A stretch of 64,000 nucleotides of DNA, from contig CM045762.1 of NCBI GenBank assembly GCA_025200525.1, positions 109,218,734 to 109,282,733 of the forward strand, written 5' to 3'. Under the pieces are notes generated by a model. It was not told where the DNA came from. It saw only the letters and a list, made by a program, of their open reading frames with translations, and searched no databases. Within the stretch, counting starts at the first letter, position 1. Each line of letters begins with the position of its first letter. Origin of the DNA: Camellia lanceoleosa. Lineage: Eukaryota; Streptophyta; Magnoliopsida; Ericales; Theaceae. Positions 1 through 11,406 of the stretch are shown one piece after another. Both the position numbers and the translations under genes were made by a program.

Positions 1-2072
1 TATGCCCGGGGATTTTTGATGTTCCTTCTTGGGACCACACTGTTCTCCGACAGGGGGAACACAGTCGGGCTGTATCTGCTGAGTGCTTTAGTAGACTTAT
101 CACAAGTCCGACACTTTGACTGGGGTGGTGCCGCCCTCGCTACCCTTTACTACTACATGAGCGCGACCTCCCGCGAGCGGGGGACCATAGTTGGAGGCTA
201 CTGGCGAGCCTGGGAGGTACATTCTTCCCTCTTGATTTACATTTCTATTTTTCATTATCTCAGATAATCGCAAACGCACACATTGCACATTACATTCTCA
301 GACTCAGATTCCGTGACTCACCATTCTGTATTTTCTACACATTCTCAGATTCGCTCGCACTCGACTCGATTCTCATTTTTTATACATTCTCAGATTCAAG
401 ATTCGCACTTTCTATACATTCTCAGATTTGCATTCTCGCACTCAAGATTCTCGTGATTTTCTATACATTCTCAGATTCGACACCCGCCTTGCTTTTTCAC
501 TGTGGGTTTATGCCTATTTCCCGAGACTCGCCCCTGAGCTCGAGGTCGAGGCACCTCTTGAGATCCCTTATTCACACAGATTTGAGGGTTGGTGCTGGTC
601 CAGGCCCGGGGAGACTCTACCATACCTCCGGTAGTTCTTCGACACTGTACGGGCGTCTGAGGTAAACCAAAACTCTTAGTTTTTCATGCTTTTAGCTTTG
701 ATTCACCTTGCGCATTTATGACATCTAATCAGTTTATACACTTGCTATCCGCAGATTACTTGGCAGCCTTGGCTGGAGATGCCCGGGTATGCTCGGTTCC
801 AGTTCCCTGGGGCATGGGGCACCTCCCAATGCAGGGTTCTGCTTGAGGGACTAGTGCAGGGCCTGGTTTTTGGGGAATCGCTTTATGTGCCAGACGATGG
901 GCAACCCCAAACAAGAGATCCCCTCAACGCCTCCACTGGACATGCGGTCCATAGAGAAGCTCACTCCCCGGGAGGTTGAGGACCTTATGTTGGGTGTTGA
1001 TGTAGTTCTTTTCCTGGAGGAGGGGGATTACGCGACATACGTCCATACATACCTGATGTCTCCTCTAACAGGTGTCCGTACCCCCAAGAAGAGAGCTGCT
1101 GACATGCTTTCCTCGAGTCGTGCCCGAGTTGGAGACATTCCTTCGATCACCGGGGCCGGCACATCGAGGGGAGGGACTAGAAGGATGCCCTCGACTTGGC
1201 AGTGTGCCGGATGGCCAGACCTTCCGGCCAAGCTGACAGGTTGGCAGTATGGGACACCATACCAGATTCTGCTAGAGCCTCCACTGCCGGATCATCGATA
1301 CGTCAGCGACTTTGACTCACCACCGGTATGCTCCACAGTTTTTATTTATCACTCAGATATTTAGACATTCATTCATTCATTGATGACTTGAACTTGTATC
1401 TGCAGCCTCCCAGAGAGTATACTGAGGGGTTGCTTGGGGTGGTGGCCTCACTCGAGGGTATGGTCTTATGAGGAGTCATCGCTACACTCCTACAAAGATT
1501 CGGATTGTCCAAATTTCCTTGCATTTATCATACTTCTGATGACATACAAAAAACTGGACACTTCACCATACCGATTCACTTCATGTGTAGAGTGCATCTA
1601 ACACACCACATTCACATACTATAACTGCCTGCACTCATTCCATGCATCATTCTTGCATCTGATATACATACTCTGGCTGATGTATTCAAATTGTCTTTTC
1701 AGTCGCGACTCAGACAAATTTCGAGCCATCCAGCCTTCTCGAGCAAATGAAAGGGTCTCGACTGCAATGAGGGAGGCGCAGAGCACCCATGACATGGATG
1801 AGGAGTTCTGAGGAAGAGGAGTCAAGATCTTCAGTCGGAGACATCCGCAAACAGAGATGATGGCTCTGGTTCCGGTTTTGAGGACGGAGGCGACACCAAG
1901 GAGGATTCCGAGGATGGCGGCTCTTATTCAGATGGAGATGCCGACGATGGTGGGGTAGAGGCTGTTCAGCCGAAGAAGGCGAAGCCTCTCGGTCTTGAGC
2001 TTGATAGCATTGATGCTGATGTTCCTGCTCTACTTTTCTTTTTACATGTAGTTGTAGCACATTGCACAGTTT
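1..2072 (+). pseudogene. PMD-like gene fragment (3' exons), antisense to retroelement A
   Basis: This is the 3' part of a gene resembling the plant mobile domain (PMD, aminotransferase-like) family found in plant genes and inside some retrotransposons; its molecular role is not established. I infer exons at 1-216, about 499-661, 755-1325, 1406-1500 and 1703-2072. Donors GT at 217, 662 and 1326 and acceptors AG before 755, 1406 and 1703 fit. The first exon reads FLLGTTLFSDRGNTVGLYLL and then a WGGAALATLYYYMS stretch, the usual PMD core. Exon 3 contains LTPREVEDLMLGVDVVLFLE. The tail is acidic (DGGDTKEDSEDGG) and ends at a stop at 2070-2072. It is broken by an in-frame TAG at 631, a frameshift near 845, a TGA after 1468 and another near 1755. 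The acceptor before exon 2 appears lost. It lies in A's 3' internal region on the strand opposite gag-pol, as reported for extra antisense ORFs in Tat-clade elements. The 5' end is outside the window. Confidence 0.6.
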
Positions 2073-2771
2073 AGGCAGTTTATTTTCTTCAAAACTTGTA
2101 CCCTGTTGTAAAATGTTGTAAAAAGAAGCTATGATGAAATGAAAATAGCCTTTTATTCAGAAAGTGTTGTATTTGTATTTTGAGCATCGCATCGCATCAT
2201 TTTGCACAAAAATGAGATTGAATGGAAATTGAACCTCATGTATTGCCAAGTCAGGTAGTGAACCAACGCAACAAAACAACTCAAAAACAATTCGTTAAAC
2301 GAATTAACAACTCGATAAACAAATGAACAACAACTCGATAAACAAATGAGCAACAACTCGATAAACAAAGAGCAATAACTCGATAAGAAAAAACTTAACA
2401 ACTCAATAAGCAAATGCATTTTGGACAAACTAAGCAACAGAACGCATCCGAAACAGAGGTAAACTTGGACCTTCAACATTGTCAGCACACAGGAAAGCTA
2501 GAGACTCTATTTTGGAAACGAGAACCAGGCTGCAGACCACTTTTTGCTCATGGCCGACCACTAAAAGGGCTGGCCGACCACTTTTTTGTTCTGCAGACCA
2601 AAGAGGTAGTCGGGTCGACTGTAAAAATCGCCGGCCGACTGAAAAGTGGTCGGCCGACCAGTTAGCCTGGGGACCTCCAGTTTTCTGACACTTGTCCTCT
2701 AAACAGTGCATTATCCTTCATAAAGGTTCCAGCTTCGTGGTTCCCTAATTCTACCTCAGTTTTGCACCAAA
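2073..2771 (+). other. Intergenic spacer with promoter-like palindromes, upstream of the second antisense gene
   Basis: This 700-bp spacer between the two antisense gene remnants has no coding support. It holds an inverted repeat AATTCGTT-A-AACGAATT (2289-2305), a 23-bp tandem repeat (2309-2417), and at 2540-2661 a cluster of TGGCCGACCA-type half-sites ending in the palindrome TGGTCGGCCGACCA (2647-2660). That palindrome also occurs in the family T LTR promoters. A weak TATA-like CATAAAG is at about 2720, some 50 bp before the ATG at 2772. Promoter function is inferred from position only. Confidence 0.45.
2309..2417. repeat. 23-bp tandem repeat, about five units
   Basis: Units begin AACTCGATAAACAAATG and repeat about every 23 bp, with decay in the last two copies. 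The repeat is AT-rich and lies just downstream of an 8-bp-arm inverted repeat (2289-2305). No function can be assigned. Confidence 0.8.
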
Positions 2772-4056
2772 ATGGAGGCAATTCTTGTCCGAAATCTCAC
2801 AAATTGGATTGGTACCTTGGATGGCTTGGAAAAGGTGAATTTCCAGGGCTTCGGCATAAATGCACTATTCATGTTGAACCGTACCTCGCTGCGTTTTCCA
2901 TTCCTTCATGCCGTGGCAAGGTTTTGGAATCTGGTAACTCACGTCTTTATCTTTGGCGGACAAGAGGTATGTCTCACATTCGAAGACTTCCAAGCTTTAA
3001 TGGAATCCGAGCGTGATGAAGAAATTTTGCCACAATTCCGCTTTCGCCATGTCCAAGCCTTAGAACGCATGTGCGGGTTCACTTTGCACGACGCTCGGTC
3101 ATTGACTCGTGACGGAGTACTGGATATCCCCAGCTTGATTCGTCGGTTTTTTGATGCCGGTGACCGTGGCGATCATGATTGGTAGGGTATTCGGCGACAT
3201 GCGCTTTGCTTGTGTATGCTGTCTCATTTCTTGCTCGCCCCGGGTTCCGGAAGGTTTAGCATCCGTTTGGTCTAGGTTGCCCAGGGTTTGAAAGACGGCA
3301 AGAACTGCATCGCCATGACACTGGCTAAGACATTGATGGGTTTGGACGCTTTTCATCACCAAGAGACGACTAGATTTGCAAGGAGTCCACTACTACTGTA
3401 GGTAATGTTTCCCTCCCTATCTCACATATATTTCTCACATCACTCGGCCCTCAGGCTCGGTTTTTCTCTCGAAACCCTTTTCTCATTTTTCTCTCCACGT
3501 ACACCTCTTTATTCTTTAATCTCTCATTTTTTCATCCCTCCCCAATATGGTTGATGGATAAGTTGAGGGTTGTGGACTCATGCTTAGCATATTCAGCTCG
3601 CGGCTATTTCTTCCGGCGATGTTTAGTCGATGCCCCTGATGAGGGTTGGTGGTGCGAATGGATGTGCAGTCTATCCACTGCTAACATTGCTTAGCGCTGC
3701 CCTTGGCTCAATTTACTGGCGATGAGCTACAGCATGACTCGCTAGCTCAGGATTCAGTTGATCGGCCTGACACACTGTGTCCTTTACATTCTGTTTTGAT
3801 TTCGGCGCCAGTTCGGACATGATCAGACCTGCCCGACAGAGGGGATAGAGTACCCTGCTACATTTCCAGTCCGAGGAGCACAGCTAGCTCGGTATGCCGC
3901 AGCATGGAGGACTAGAGAGCTTTTGGCACTCGCTCCCACTTTCGGTTGCACCCTCTCTAATGAGTGCATAGCTTGGCTTGATGAAGAGGCACAGGTTGGG
4001 CCCACTTTGGCATCAAAGGCTTCGACCAACTCTGGGAGGGGACGTAGGAACACCTG
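2772..4056 (+). pseudogene. PMD/DUF7745-like gene remnant, antisense to element A
   Basis: The ATG at 2772 opens a 137-codon frame. VARFWNLVTHVFIF and VCLTFEDFQALMES resemble the N-terminal half of plant PMD/DUF7745-type proteins, whose function is unknown. TAG at 3183 stops the frame, but homology-like coding continues in the same frame (LAKTLMGLDAFHHQETTRFA) through a second stop near 3281 to 3401. There TAG|GTAATG looks like a splice donor. A T/C-rich intron (3402 to about 3547) follows, with no good AG acceptor left. The second exon starts WLMDKLRVVDSCLAYSARGY and continues with a frameshift near 3690-3830. It ends RGRRNT-stop at about 4056. The intron and exon 2 start recur at the matching place in element B (25530-25790) and element C (56310-56540), so the gene is an old passenger of family T, not a local host gene. 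Confidence 0.6.
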
Positions 4057-4705
4057 ACTATGCCCCGAATTTATTGCTTTATTAGTACTTTCAAGTTTTC
4101 TTTATGAATGTAATAAAAAGCAACTTCAATTTGTATTCAAGAGCAGGAGAACTCTGTACTGAAATCAATGTAATTGAAGGTTGTGGGTACTAAAAATTTT
4201 TCGTGTGGTCCAAAAATGGTCTAAGTTGTAAAAAGATTAATTTGAGCAAAATTAATTTTTATTAAAACTTTTCAAAACCATTTTCGATATGGATCACAAC
4301 TGGACACGCTCGAGATCTATCACTGAGATGTACAACCTCGGATCCCATTAACTGGAAAGTTGCCCCTAGTTTGAATAGCACTACACTGGAGATCACAACC
4401 GAGCTCTTGAATGCATAATAGACAAAGATGGCCAACATGATCACACAGACAAAGTTGAGCGGGAAGTGTTTATGGCTGGACTTTAGAATGAAGTTGCCTA
4501 TGTATCCCAAAGATGGGAATCAAGCCTTACGTAGTTTGGCTCAGGTTCACTCGTGTATTAACACTCTCCTTTTGCGCTCTAACTTTTGCCAAGGCCGCCC
4601 TTTCTGGGTTTTCAACCTTGCGAGCTTAGTTTTTATAATTTCAAATTTTTCATGCTCTAACTTTTTCCTAGGTCGTCCTTTCAGGTTTTCGGCCTAGCGA
4701 GCCAC
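4057..4705. other. Element A 3' internal non-coding block just downstream of integrase
   Basis: No gene seen. The block is shared with B (about 26000-26880) and C (about 60780-61655). It contains one copy of a motif GTTGCCCCTAGTTTGA (about 4359-4374) resembling the family's polypurine tract. Two imperfect 50-bp direct repeats (about 4565-4628 and 4655-4700) flank a short T-rich stretch. In B and C that stretch has grown to more than 100 bp. On the minus strand this is the start of the 3' untranslated part of the element. Confidence 0.7.
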
Positions 4706-5842
4706 TCAAGGATAGTATTTCTTCAACTTGTCCATGTTGATCAGCTGGGAGAACTCTAGGCCATCCAGGTCTATCAGAATGATAGCTTCACCCGGCCAGA
4801 TAGACTTGATGATGTAAAGGCCAGTCCAATTGGGTCCGAACTTGACCCTAGGGTCGTGAATGGGAGCTCGGTTGTCTTTGAGCACTAGGTCCCCTTCCTT
4901 CAAGTTCCTGGACTTAACCTTCTTATTGAAAGCCCTGGCAATTCTTCGTTGATAACCCTGAACATGATACAATGCTTTCAGCCTTCTTTCATCAAAGAGC
5001 ATGAGTTCTTCGAACCTACTTTGCTGCCAATCTGCCTCAGCTATCTGACACTCAGCCAATACCCGTAATGACGGAACCTCAACTTCGATAGGTAGAACAG
5101 CCTCCATCCCATAAACCAAGGAATACGGAGTCGCCTCAGTAGAAGTTCGAATTGAAGTCCGGTAGCCCCAAAGAGCAAATGGCAACTTATCTGGCCAGTC
5201 CCTGTAGATTTCCACCATCTTCTGCAAAATGTGCTTGATATTCTTATTGGCGGCTTCAACAGCTCCATTGGTCTGCGGCCGATATGTAGATGACTTATGG
5301 AAAGCCACGTTGTACTTCTCCAACAAGTCGATCACCTCCTTCTTGAAGTAGGAACCATTATCCAAAATAATCTCATTCGGGACCCCGTAGCGACAGATAA
5401 TGTTATTCCTGATGAACTTAGCAATGTGCGATGCCTTCAATACTGCGTAAGATTGGGCCTCAGCCCACTTCGTGAAGTAGTCTATCGCTACTAGAATGTA
5501 CTCATGCCCATTGGATCCCTTTGGAGTGACAACCCCAATTACATCAATCCCCCAGACTGAAAATGGCCATGGCGAAGTCATGTAGTACAGCTTTGACGGC
5601 GGAATGTTCATGCGGTTCGCATAGATCTGACATTTGTGGCATCGCCGAACAAAGCCAATACAATCCTCCTCCATGGTGGACTAGTAATAACCCTGTCTAA
5701 GGATTTTCCGAGCTAGCATCACCCCGTTTGTGTGTGCCCCGCACTCTTCTCCATGGATGGCCTCCTTCAGGCGCTTGGATTCTTCAGCATCAACACACAT
5801 TTTATGCATCCCGAGATGACCCCTCTTGTACAGTTTACCCCC
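4706..5842 (-). pseudogene. Integrase, Tat-type Ty3/gypsy element A (degenerate)
   Basis: Integrase inserts element cDNA into chromosomes. The first part (5675-5842) carries the HHCC zinc-binding region with stops near 5843 and 5678. The open part from 5674 has CHKC at residues 12-15, then the catalytic triad D44 (WGIDVIG), D105 (IILDNGSYF) and E140 (NGAVEAANKN). I count 34 residues between D105 and E140, against the usual 35. The usual SDNG is LDNG here. The C-terminal region includes FGPNWTGLYIIKSIWPGEA, a GPY/F-like module, and ends KKYYP with a stop at 4706-4708. There is no chromodomain, as expected for the Tat clade. It continues from the RNase H segment on its right (5843-6723). The two stops make it non-functional as read. 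Confidence 0.88.
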
Positions 5843-6723
5843 CTAGGCGATAAACTGAGTTGCCATTCTTCGAATTGCCCTCTTATCTTTGGCATTTGCC
5901 CCTGGTGGATACACTTCCTTTTCCAAGAAGTTCCAAACATCGTAATACCAGGGATTTTCATCTTGTACTTCAACTATGGCAGCAATCAGCTCGTAGGCCG
6001 ACACAAATTTCTGGTCGATGATGATCGGACGCATCCGGACTCCAGAAGGGATGTCTATCATAGAAGATAGATTTGCTAATGAATCCGTGAACCTGTTGTT
6101 CTCTCTTAACAGATGGGTGAAATTCAATTTCTCAAACCGAGGAATCAGAACATCCAAGGCCTGGTGATAGATTTTCATCTTTTATTCTTTAACTTTCCAA
6201 TCTCCTTTAGCTTGAGATACAACAAGGTTCGAGTCCCCGATGACGTCCAACCGTTTTGCCCCTAGTTCTAGGGCGACTTCTAGTCCAGCAATACATGCCT
6301 CATACTCTGCCTCATTATTCGATACTTTGAACTGGAGTTTGAATGCAAGAGGTATGCGAGAATAGTAGGGCGCTATCAGCAACACCCCTATCCCATACCC
6401 GTATTGGTTTGACGCTCCGTTAAAGTACATCGTCCAAGTCTCTTCTTCGACATGCAGAATGGCCTCGTATGGGAACAAATACTCAACTGCTTCATCCCCT
6501 TCAACTGGGTAATCGGCTAGGAACTCCGCTACCGTTCTCCCCTTCACTGACTTGCGCGTCATGTACTTCAGATCAAATTCGGAAAGCAGAAGCAACCAAC
6601 GGGCTAGCCTACCCGTAAGTGCCGGTTTCTTGAAGAGATATTTGATGGGATCTAATCTCGAAACCAATATTACAGAGTGAGCTAACAGGTAGTGCCGCAG
6701 CTTCCTGGTAGCCCATACCAAGG
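5843..6723 (-). pseudogene. RNase H and second (archaeal-like) RNase H, element A
   Basis: This is the second half of the gypsy RNase H, interrupted by element B, followed by the additional RNase H that marks the Tat lineage. Together they degrade the RNA strand during reverse transcription. Coding enters at 6723 as LVWATRKLRHYLL, directly continuing KACQA at 33078. The aRNH shows YFNGASNQYGYGIGV, NNEAEYEACIAGLE and GDSNLVVSQ. The first acidic residue is Asn (YFNGAS where Asp is expected), which should abolish catalysis. A stop follows GDWKVKE at 6182-6184. The linker KIYHQALDVLIPRFEKLNF then reads to a stop at 5843. The open frame seems to begin at 6769, but its first 15 codons come from element B's LTR. 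Confidence 0.85.
6719..6723. other. Left target-site duplication of element B (CAAGG)
   Basis: CAAGG immediately precedes TGTAGACG at 6724 and is repeated at 33073-33077 immediately after TGTCTACA. The duplication is perfect and 5 bp long, normal for gypsy integrase. It splits codons of element A's RNase H (QA-LVWAT), so the empty site can be read directly. Confidence 0.95.
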
Positions 6724-9700
6724 TGTAGACGTCCCCGAACGTCTCGGTAGGGAATCCCGTTTTGTTCATTTGGGCTCACTACAGTTCGGACTCAAAGTCA
6801 CGGTCTTGTATCTAATCTCGTGGAGTACAATGCAAGACCGATGAATCATCAAAGAGTCCAAGTCCGGCAAATCATTTTGAAAAACAGATTTTTAGAAAGA
6901 AGTGCCAAACATAGACTGCTTTGCCAGATACAGAGTCGCCACCTAAATATTTTATTTTTGGGGAATTTAGGAAACCCTGACTCGTTGCCTAAGGCCACGT
7001 GTCCGTCATCACCAAAGTTGCCTCGGCTCGAAAACTTGGGTACGATTGGGGAAGGTCACTTCGTGAGCACCCCCGCTCGCCCGATTAAAGATCGGCCTCT
7101 ACTAACCATGATATCGAGTTTTGGAAAACATTATGTGCCCTTATTCTGGTTATTAGCTTAGATTTACTATGTGATGCGCACAGCATACAAGTATAGACTG
7201 GGTCACCTGAATTGGAACAAAACATCTCATGTTCATTTTGAAAATGGTTTGCTACTCGCAAGAAGGCTAAAATGCAGGTTTTGCCACCCTCAGGTGGGCT
7301 TAAGAAACAGGGTGATTTGCCATTCTCAAGTGAGCTTAAAACTCACAATCGATGAATTGTTCCAATCCAAATAACCCAACCTTCACCCATAGGCATTCAG
7401 GTAGTTATATCACATAAGCAGTTAGCCTCATGGTAAGCATGCTATCATGGCAATCACTTACACTCATGCAAGGATGCTAATGCATAAACACTTACCAAGT
7501 ACTCCGAGCCAAAGAAAGAAGCTAATTAGAAAACATGCATGAATCCTAACTATGCTGAGATGCCTAATGCAACACATGCAAGAGTGCAACTAAGATAGGC
7601 TAGGCTATTCCAAGATGGCATATGAAATGCAACAACTAACACACGTATTCAACTCGGAATTAAAATACAATGCAGTTAGTATGATGCGTCGAGCCCGGTG
7701 CATGCAATACGGATGAATGAATGCAAACATGTGAGCATAAGTATGCTAATTGAAACATGCCCTAATCTAACCATCATAAGCTAGTAAAATAAAAGGGAGA
7801 AAGACGTAGGGTTGGAAGACATACATCACACACACGCACACTTATTACACAATTGCCCTCTTTCGGAGGGTCCGAATAAATAATTAACTACTCTAGCTAA
7901 TTAAATATTATAAAACCCTAATTAATTAACAAATTAACTAGGAAAGCGAATAAACTAGCATGCAAGCTATAAAATGGACTGCCTCAGCTCTTGTTCCGAA
8001 CGATGAAAGATGCATGCGTGCTTGGGTCGCTTTGTCGGGAAATTCCTTGCGATGCCCCGATTTGCCTCTGTTTTGCAATTGGTCCTAGAACACTGTACAA
8101 AACTTCCGAAGGCTGCTGACTAGTTTTTGCTGTTGGATTCCGATTTGCTGCAACAGAGAGCAAGAAAAGGGGATGGCAAAGTATTTTCAACACATGTGTG
8201 CATGACCACTCTCCCTGTCATTGCACAAGCTCTAGGGAGTGTAGACTTCGATCCTCGTGCCACCAATCACGCATCTCAATGCATGATGGCTGAGGAGTCG
8301 AATTGCACGACTCAATGTGAAATGAATGCACATATAAGCATAACAAGGCCTAAACTCCATCATGGGTAATCCAGAGTGTCGGTGACTGGGAATTGAGACA
8401 CGTTTCGTCACTTGGAGTACGAAACGTCCCTCGTTTCCTGTGTTTGGACTAACCCTACTCCAAACACAATGCAATCAGATGGCATACACAATGTGACTAA
8501 CATGCAACCCTAAATGCAATGCAACCTAATGATGCTGGCATGCGAGGGATGATATGCAAACATGCAACTAGCATGCGCAATGCTATGAACAAAGAATGGC
8601 ATACTCAATGCACACGAACTATATGGCATACGCAATGCAATATGGACTTAAACTAAAGTGAGCGGACCTCAGCCCCACTCAAATCAGTGGCCATACATGA
8701 AAATGAGACAACCGAAATACATGCAAACGTGCACGAATACAAAGGACCGATCCTAAGGCACAACATGCAACTCTAACTAAGCATGGCAAAGGATGAAATA
8801 TGGCATGGAAACACACATTCTCCAGCTTTGAAACATGATGCACAATGGTCCCGAATCATGCAAACACTTCACACAATGCATGCTAGATGGCACAATTACC
8901 GAAACTGGTGAAGCGGATTACACTAGAGGTACACAAAGTGATGCACAAATGGCAAGACCAGCCCCAAACAGACCCTAGGGAGGTCCAAGATAGTGGGAAA
9001 ATGGCCTAAAATGATGGCTCAATATACAAAGAAATGAAGCTCATTCAATGGTCCGAAAACAAGGCATACAAGCCCAACTGTCAAACGCATTTAAAGAGTG
9101 AAAATCATGGGAATATGGCATACATTTAAGCTCTGAAATATGATATGCAATGGCCCCAAAACATGAAAACACCTCAGTATGTGCATGTAATAGACCTCGA
9201 AACTTAAAACTAAGCATGGACATTGAACTACAAGCATGCAAAACAAACATCATTCGACCATGAGACCCAAAAACAGAGCTAAGGAAGTCCAAAATATGCA
9301 CAAAATCAGTCTAAGGCATGGCCAAAAAGTGCTAGAATTAAGGGCCAAAAGATCATGCAATACAAGCTAGTGAACCATGATTTGCACTACAACTATATGA
9401 AGCACACGAGAGCTCACCAAACCAGCCAAAAAAAGAAGTATGCCATGACAAATAATGCCCAAAAACCCATGGAAACATGGCCAATGCATGCAAGAATGAT
9501 CTGTTCCTTTGAAAGGCCAATAAGAGGGTTATTCAACACATGCATGATGGACATACAAAATGGAAAAACCACCTCTGGACAGAGGTTATGATGGCCCTAA
9601 AACTCATTGAAAAAGGCCTGAAATGAGCCTAAGAAGCATGCAAGTAAAGGCCCCTTTGAAAGGCCTTGAAGAGGATTACTCTACACATGCACAATAGACA

Positions 9701-10362
9701 TTCAACATGGGAAAAAGGGCTCTGGACAGAGCCTATGTAGGTCACAAAACTCACAAAAAGTGGCCTGAAACATGGCTTGAAAACATGCAAATAGGGGCTC
9801 CTTTGAAAGTCCAAGAAAGCTAGTAAACAAAACAAGGGTTGAGAGGGTCACCCCTCTTTGATTTTGATGCTCAAAAAGACATAATAACCACTGAAAATCC
9901 GGTGGATTTCAGTGGTCAAAAGGGCCAACAAAGCTCACAACAAAGGCCCTAATGCATGGCCTAAAACAAGAGGAAATGAAGCATGCAAGGGGGTAGATGA
10001 CCCCCAACAGAAAAATAGTCTTAAACAAACATGTTTAGAAGCTAAAAAAAAGACGCTTTTCAGTTTATGACAAAGCCTAAATATGCTTGGAAATGGAGCT
10101 AAGATGTGAAGCAAAACAATGCTTAAAAAGGGGGAATGAGTGTTACCCTTGTAGAGAAGACCTCCAGCAGCTTCTGGACCAAAGTAGGAACTCTTCAACC
10201 TCTGAAAATGAGCTCCAAGGTGTTTAGGTTGATAGTGGAGGTGTTGTGCAAAGGGTCCAAGAACTATGGACTTTTGAAGCTTGAAGGAAAGAGATATGGA
10301 GGGAAGCGTGTAAGCTTTAGACACAAAAATCTCCACCCTTGCAAGTGGAGAGGAGGGTCTCT

Positions 10363-10369
10363 CTTATAG
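10363..10369 (-). promoter_or_regulatory. TATA box of element B 3' LTR
   Basis: Minus strand CTATAAG lies about 1040 bp from the U3 start. The same motif is at matching positions in the other family T LTRs: 32051-32056, 43645-43651, 48151-48156, 52441-52449 and 59992-59998. Conservation across diverged copies supports a core promoter driving minus-strand transcription. Confidence 0.65.
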
Positions 10370-10384
10370 AAGAAGAGGTCCAAG

Positions 10385-10530
10385 GCTTCTCTTGGAAGCT
10401 TGGAGCAAAGTGGCCAAGCTTCTTGAGGAAGCTAGACCAAACGGGTCAAGCTTTCTCAAGAAGGTCAACAAAAGGTCAAGCTTCTCTTAGAAGCTAAGAG
10501 TAAAGGGCGAAGCTTCTTTAAGAAGCCAAA
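10385..10530. repeat. Promoter-proximal AAGCTTC stem-loop cluster
   Basis: Five short inverted repeats of the type AGCTTCTTGAGGAAGCT (the best is 10417-10433) occur within 150 bp immediately upstream of the TATA box on minus. GAAGCTTC has the GAAnnTTC spacing of heat-shock-element half-sites. The copy nearest TATA is conserved in A (about 43670-43687) and S1 (about 48170-48187). A role in stress-responsive transcription is only an inference. Confidence 0.5.
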
Positions 10531-10634
10531 ACAAGAGGGTCAATCCTCGGAGGATGGAGCAAATGCCTCCCAGCTGGCACAGCTGGATTGCATTCAGAGA
10601 GACAAAAAAGCAAAAGGTTGGCTGACCAGTTCAG

Positions 10635-10671
10635 GTGGTCGGCCGACCACTCCCCCTGGTCGGCCGACCAG
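10635..10671. repeat. Two palindromes GTGGTCGGCCGACCAC / CTGGTCGGCCGACCAG in U3
   Basis: These are two perfect 16-bp palindromes (10635-10650 and 10656-10671) with a half-copy at about 10698. They sit about 270 bp upstream of the TATA box on minus. Related palindromes occur in every family T LTR here. Confidence 0.9.
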
Positions 10672-11406
10672 GTTCAAAAGGGTCAAGCTCAAAAGGTGGT
10701 CGGCCAGCCCATATTGGTGGTCTCCCAGGTGAATGCAGCTCAGTGGTGGTTTGGGAGACCAGAAAATGGGGCTCAAAAGTAAGGGAGACCACTTACCTGA
10801 CAAAAAAAATTGGCTGACCGGGGAAAGGTGGTCTCCAAGAACAAAAGGTGGTCTCCCACCCTAGTACCACCTTCCTAACAATGAAACTAGGGTTCATGCC
10901 AAAAATGAACCCACACCGATGCAAAATGAGGGTTCGGGGGTTAAAACGCGCAGCCGGAGGCCCCGAAAACTGACTATTAAGCATCGAAAGTGACGTGCGA
11001 CCACGAAGGTGGTCTCCTGGGCCATAGTGTCCCTCTAGAGAGAGGAAACAAGGTGTGTGCCAAAAACCGGAGCAAACGGAGAAAGTTAAGCGGTCCCGAA
11101 CCGAGGCGCACGACCGACAGCTCCGAAAACTCAAAATTGGTCTCCAAACGGGAATAGTGGTCTACGACCACGAAAAGTAGCCTACGGCCACTGAGAGATG
11201 GTCTACGAGACCTCTTCCTTCCTTCGGGAAGAGAAAACAGAACCTGGTTTGCAAACCGAGGCAAAACACAAAAGAGTCCCGAAGTCCGGAGGCAAGGCTC
11301 TCAGCCGAGACTCCGTAACCTCAGAACTAGCACAACATGCGCAATCACTGATCGCTCAATCGATGACGTCTGATTCTTAAGGTCGGTCAAAAATAGGGTG
11401 TCTACA

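Larger units (their letters stand above)
6724..11406 (-). repeat. 3' LTR of element B (4683 bp)
   Basis: This is a complete LTR, and the repeat of 29205-33072. On minus, U3 begins TGTAGACACCC at 11406 and a TATA motif lies about 1.04 kb in (10363-10369). The remaining 3.6 kb (R-U5) is A-rich with very frequent ATGCAA/CATGC words. U3 contains the palindromes at 10635-10671 and a set of AAGCTTC stem-loops at 10385-10530. Short frames inside are not supported as genes. The terminus at 6724 (TGTAGACG) pairs with GTCTACA as the usual terminal inverted repeat. Confidence 0.93.

Noticed and set aside
1619..2060. Minus-strand His/Arg-rich frame
   Set aside because: It is opposite the acidic tail of the PMD-like gene; the composition is explained by the complementary strand.
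6724..6769. Start codon at 6769 for the RNase H frame
   Set aside because: The first 15 codons derive from the inserted LTR of element B; A's coding begins at the duplication, 6723.
9935..10369. Frames of 77-133 codons on both strands of B's LTR
   Set aside because: No homology is recognisable and the frames are not kept in the partner LTR (31600-32060).
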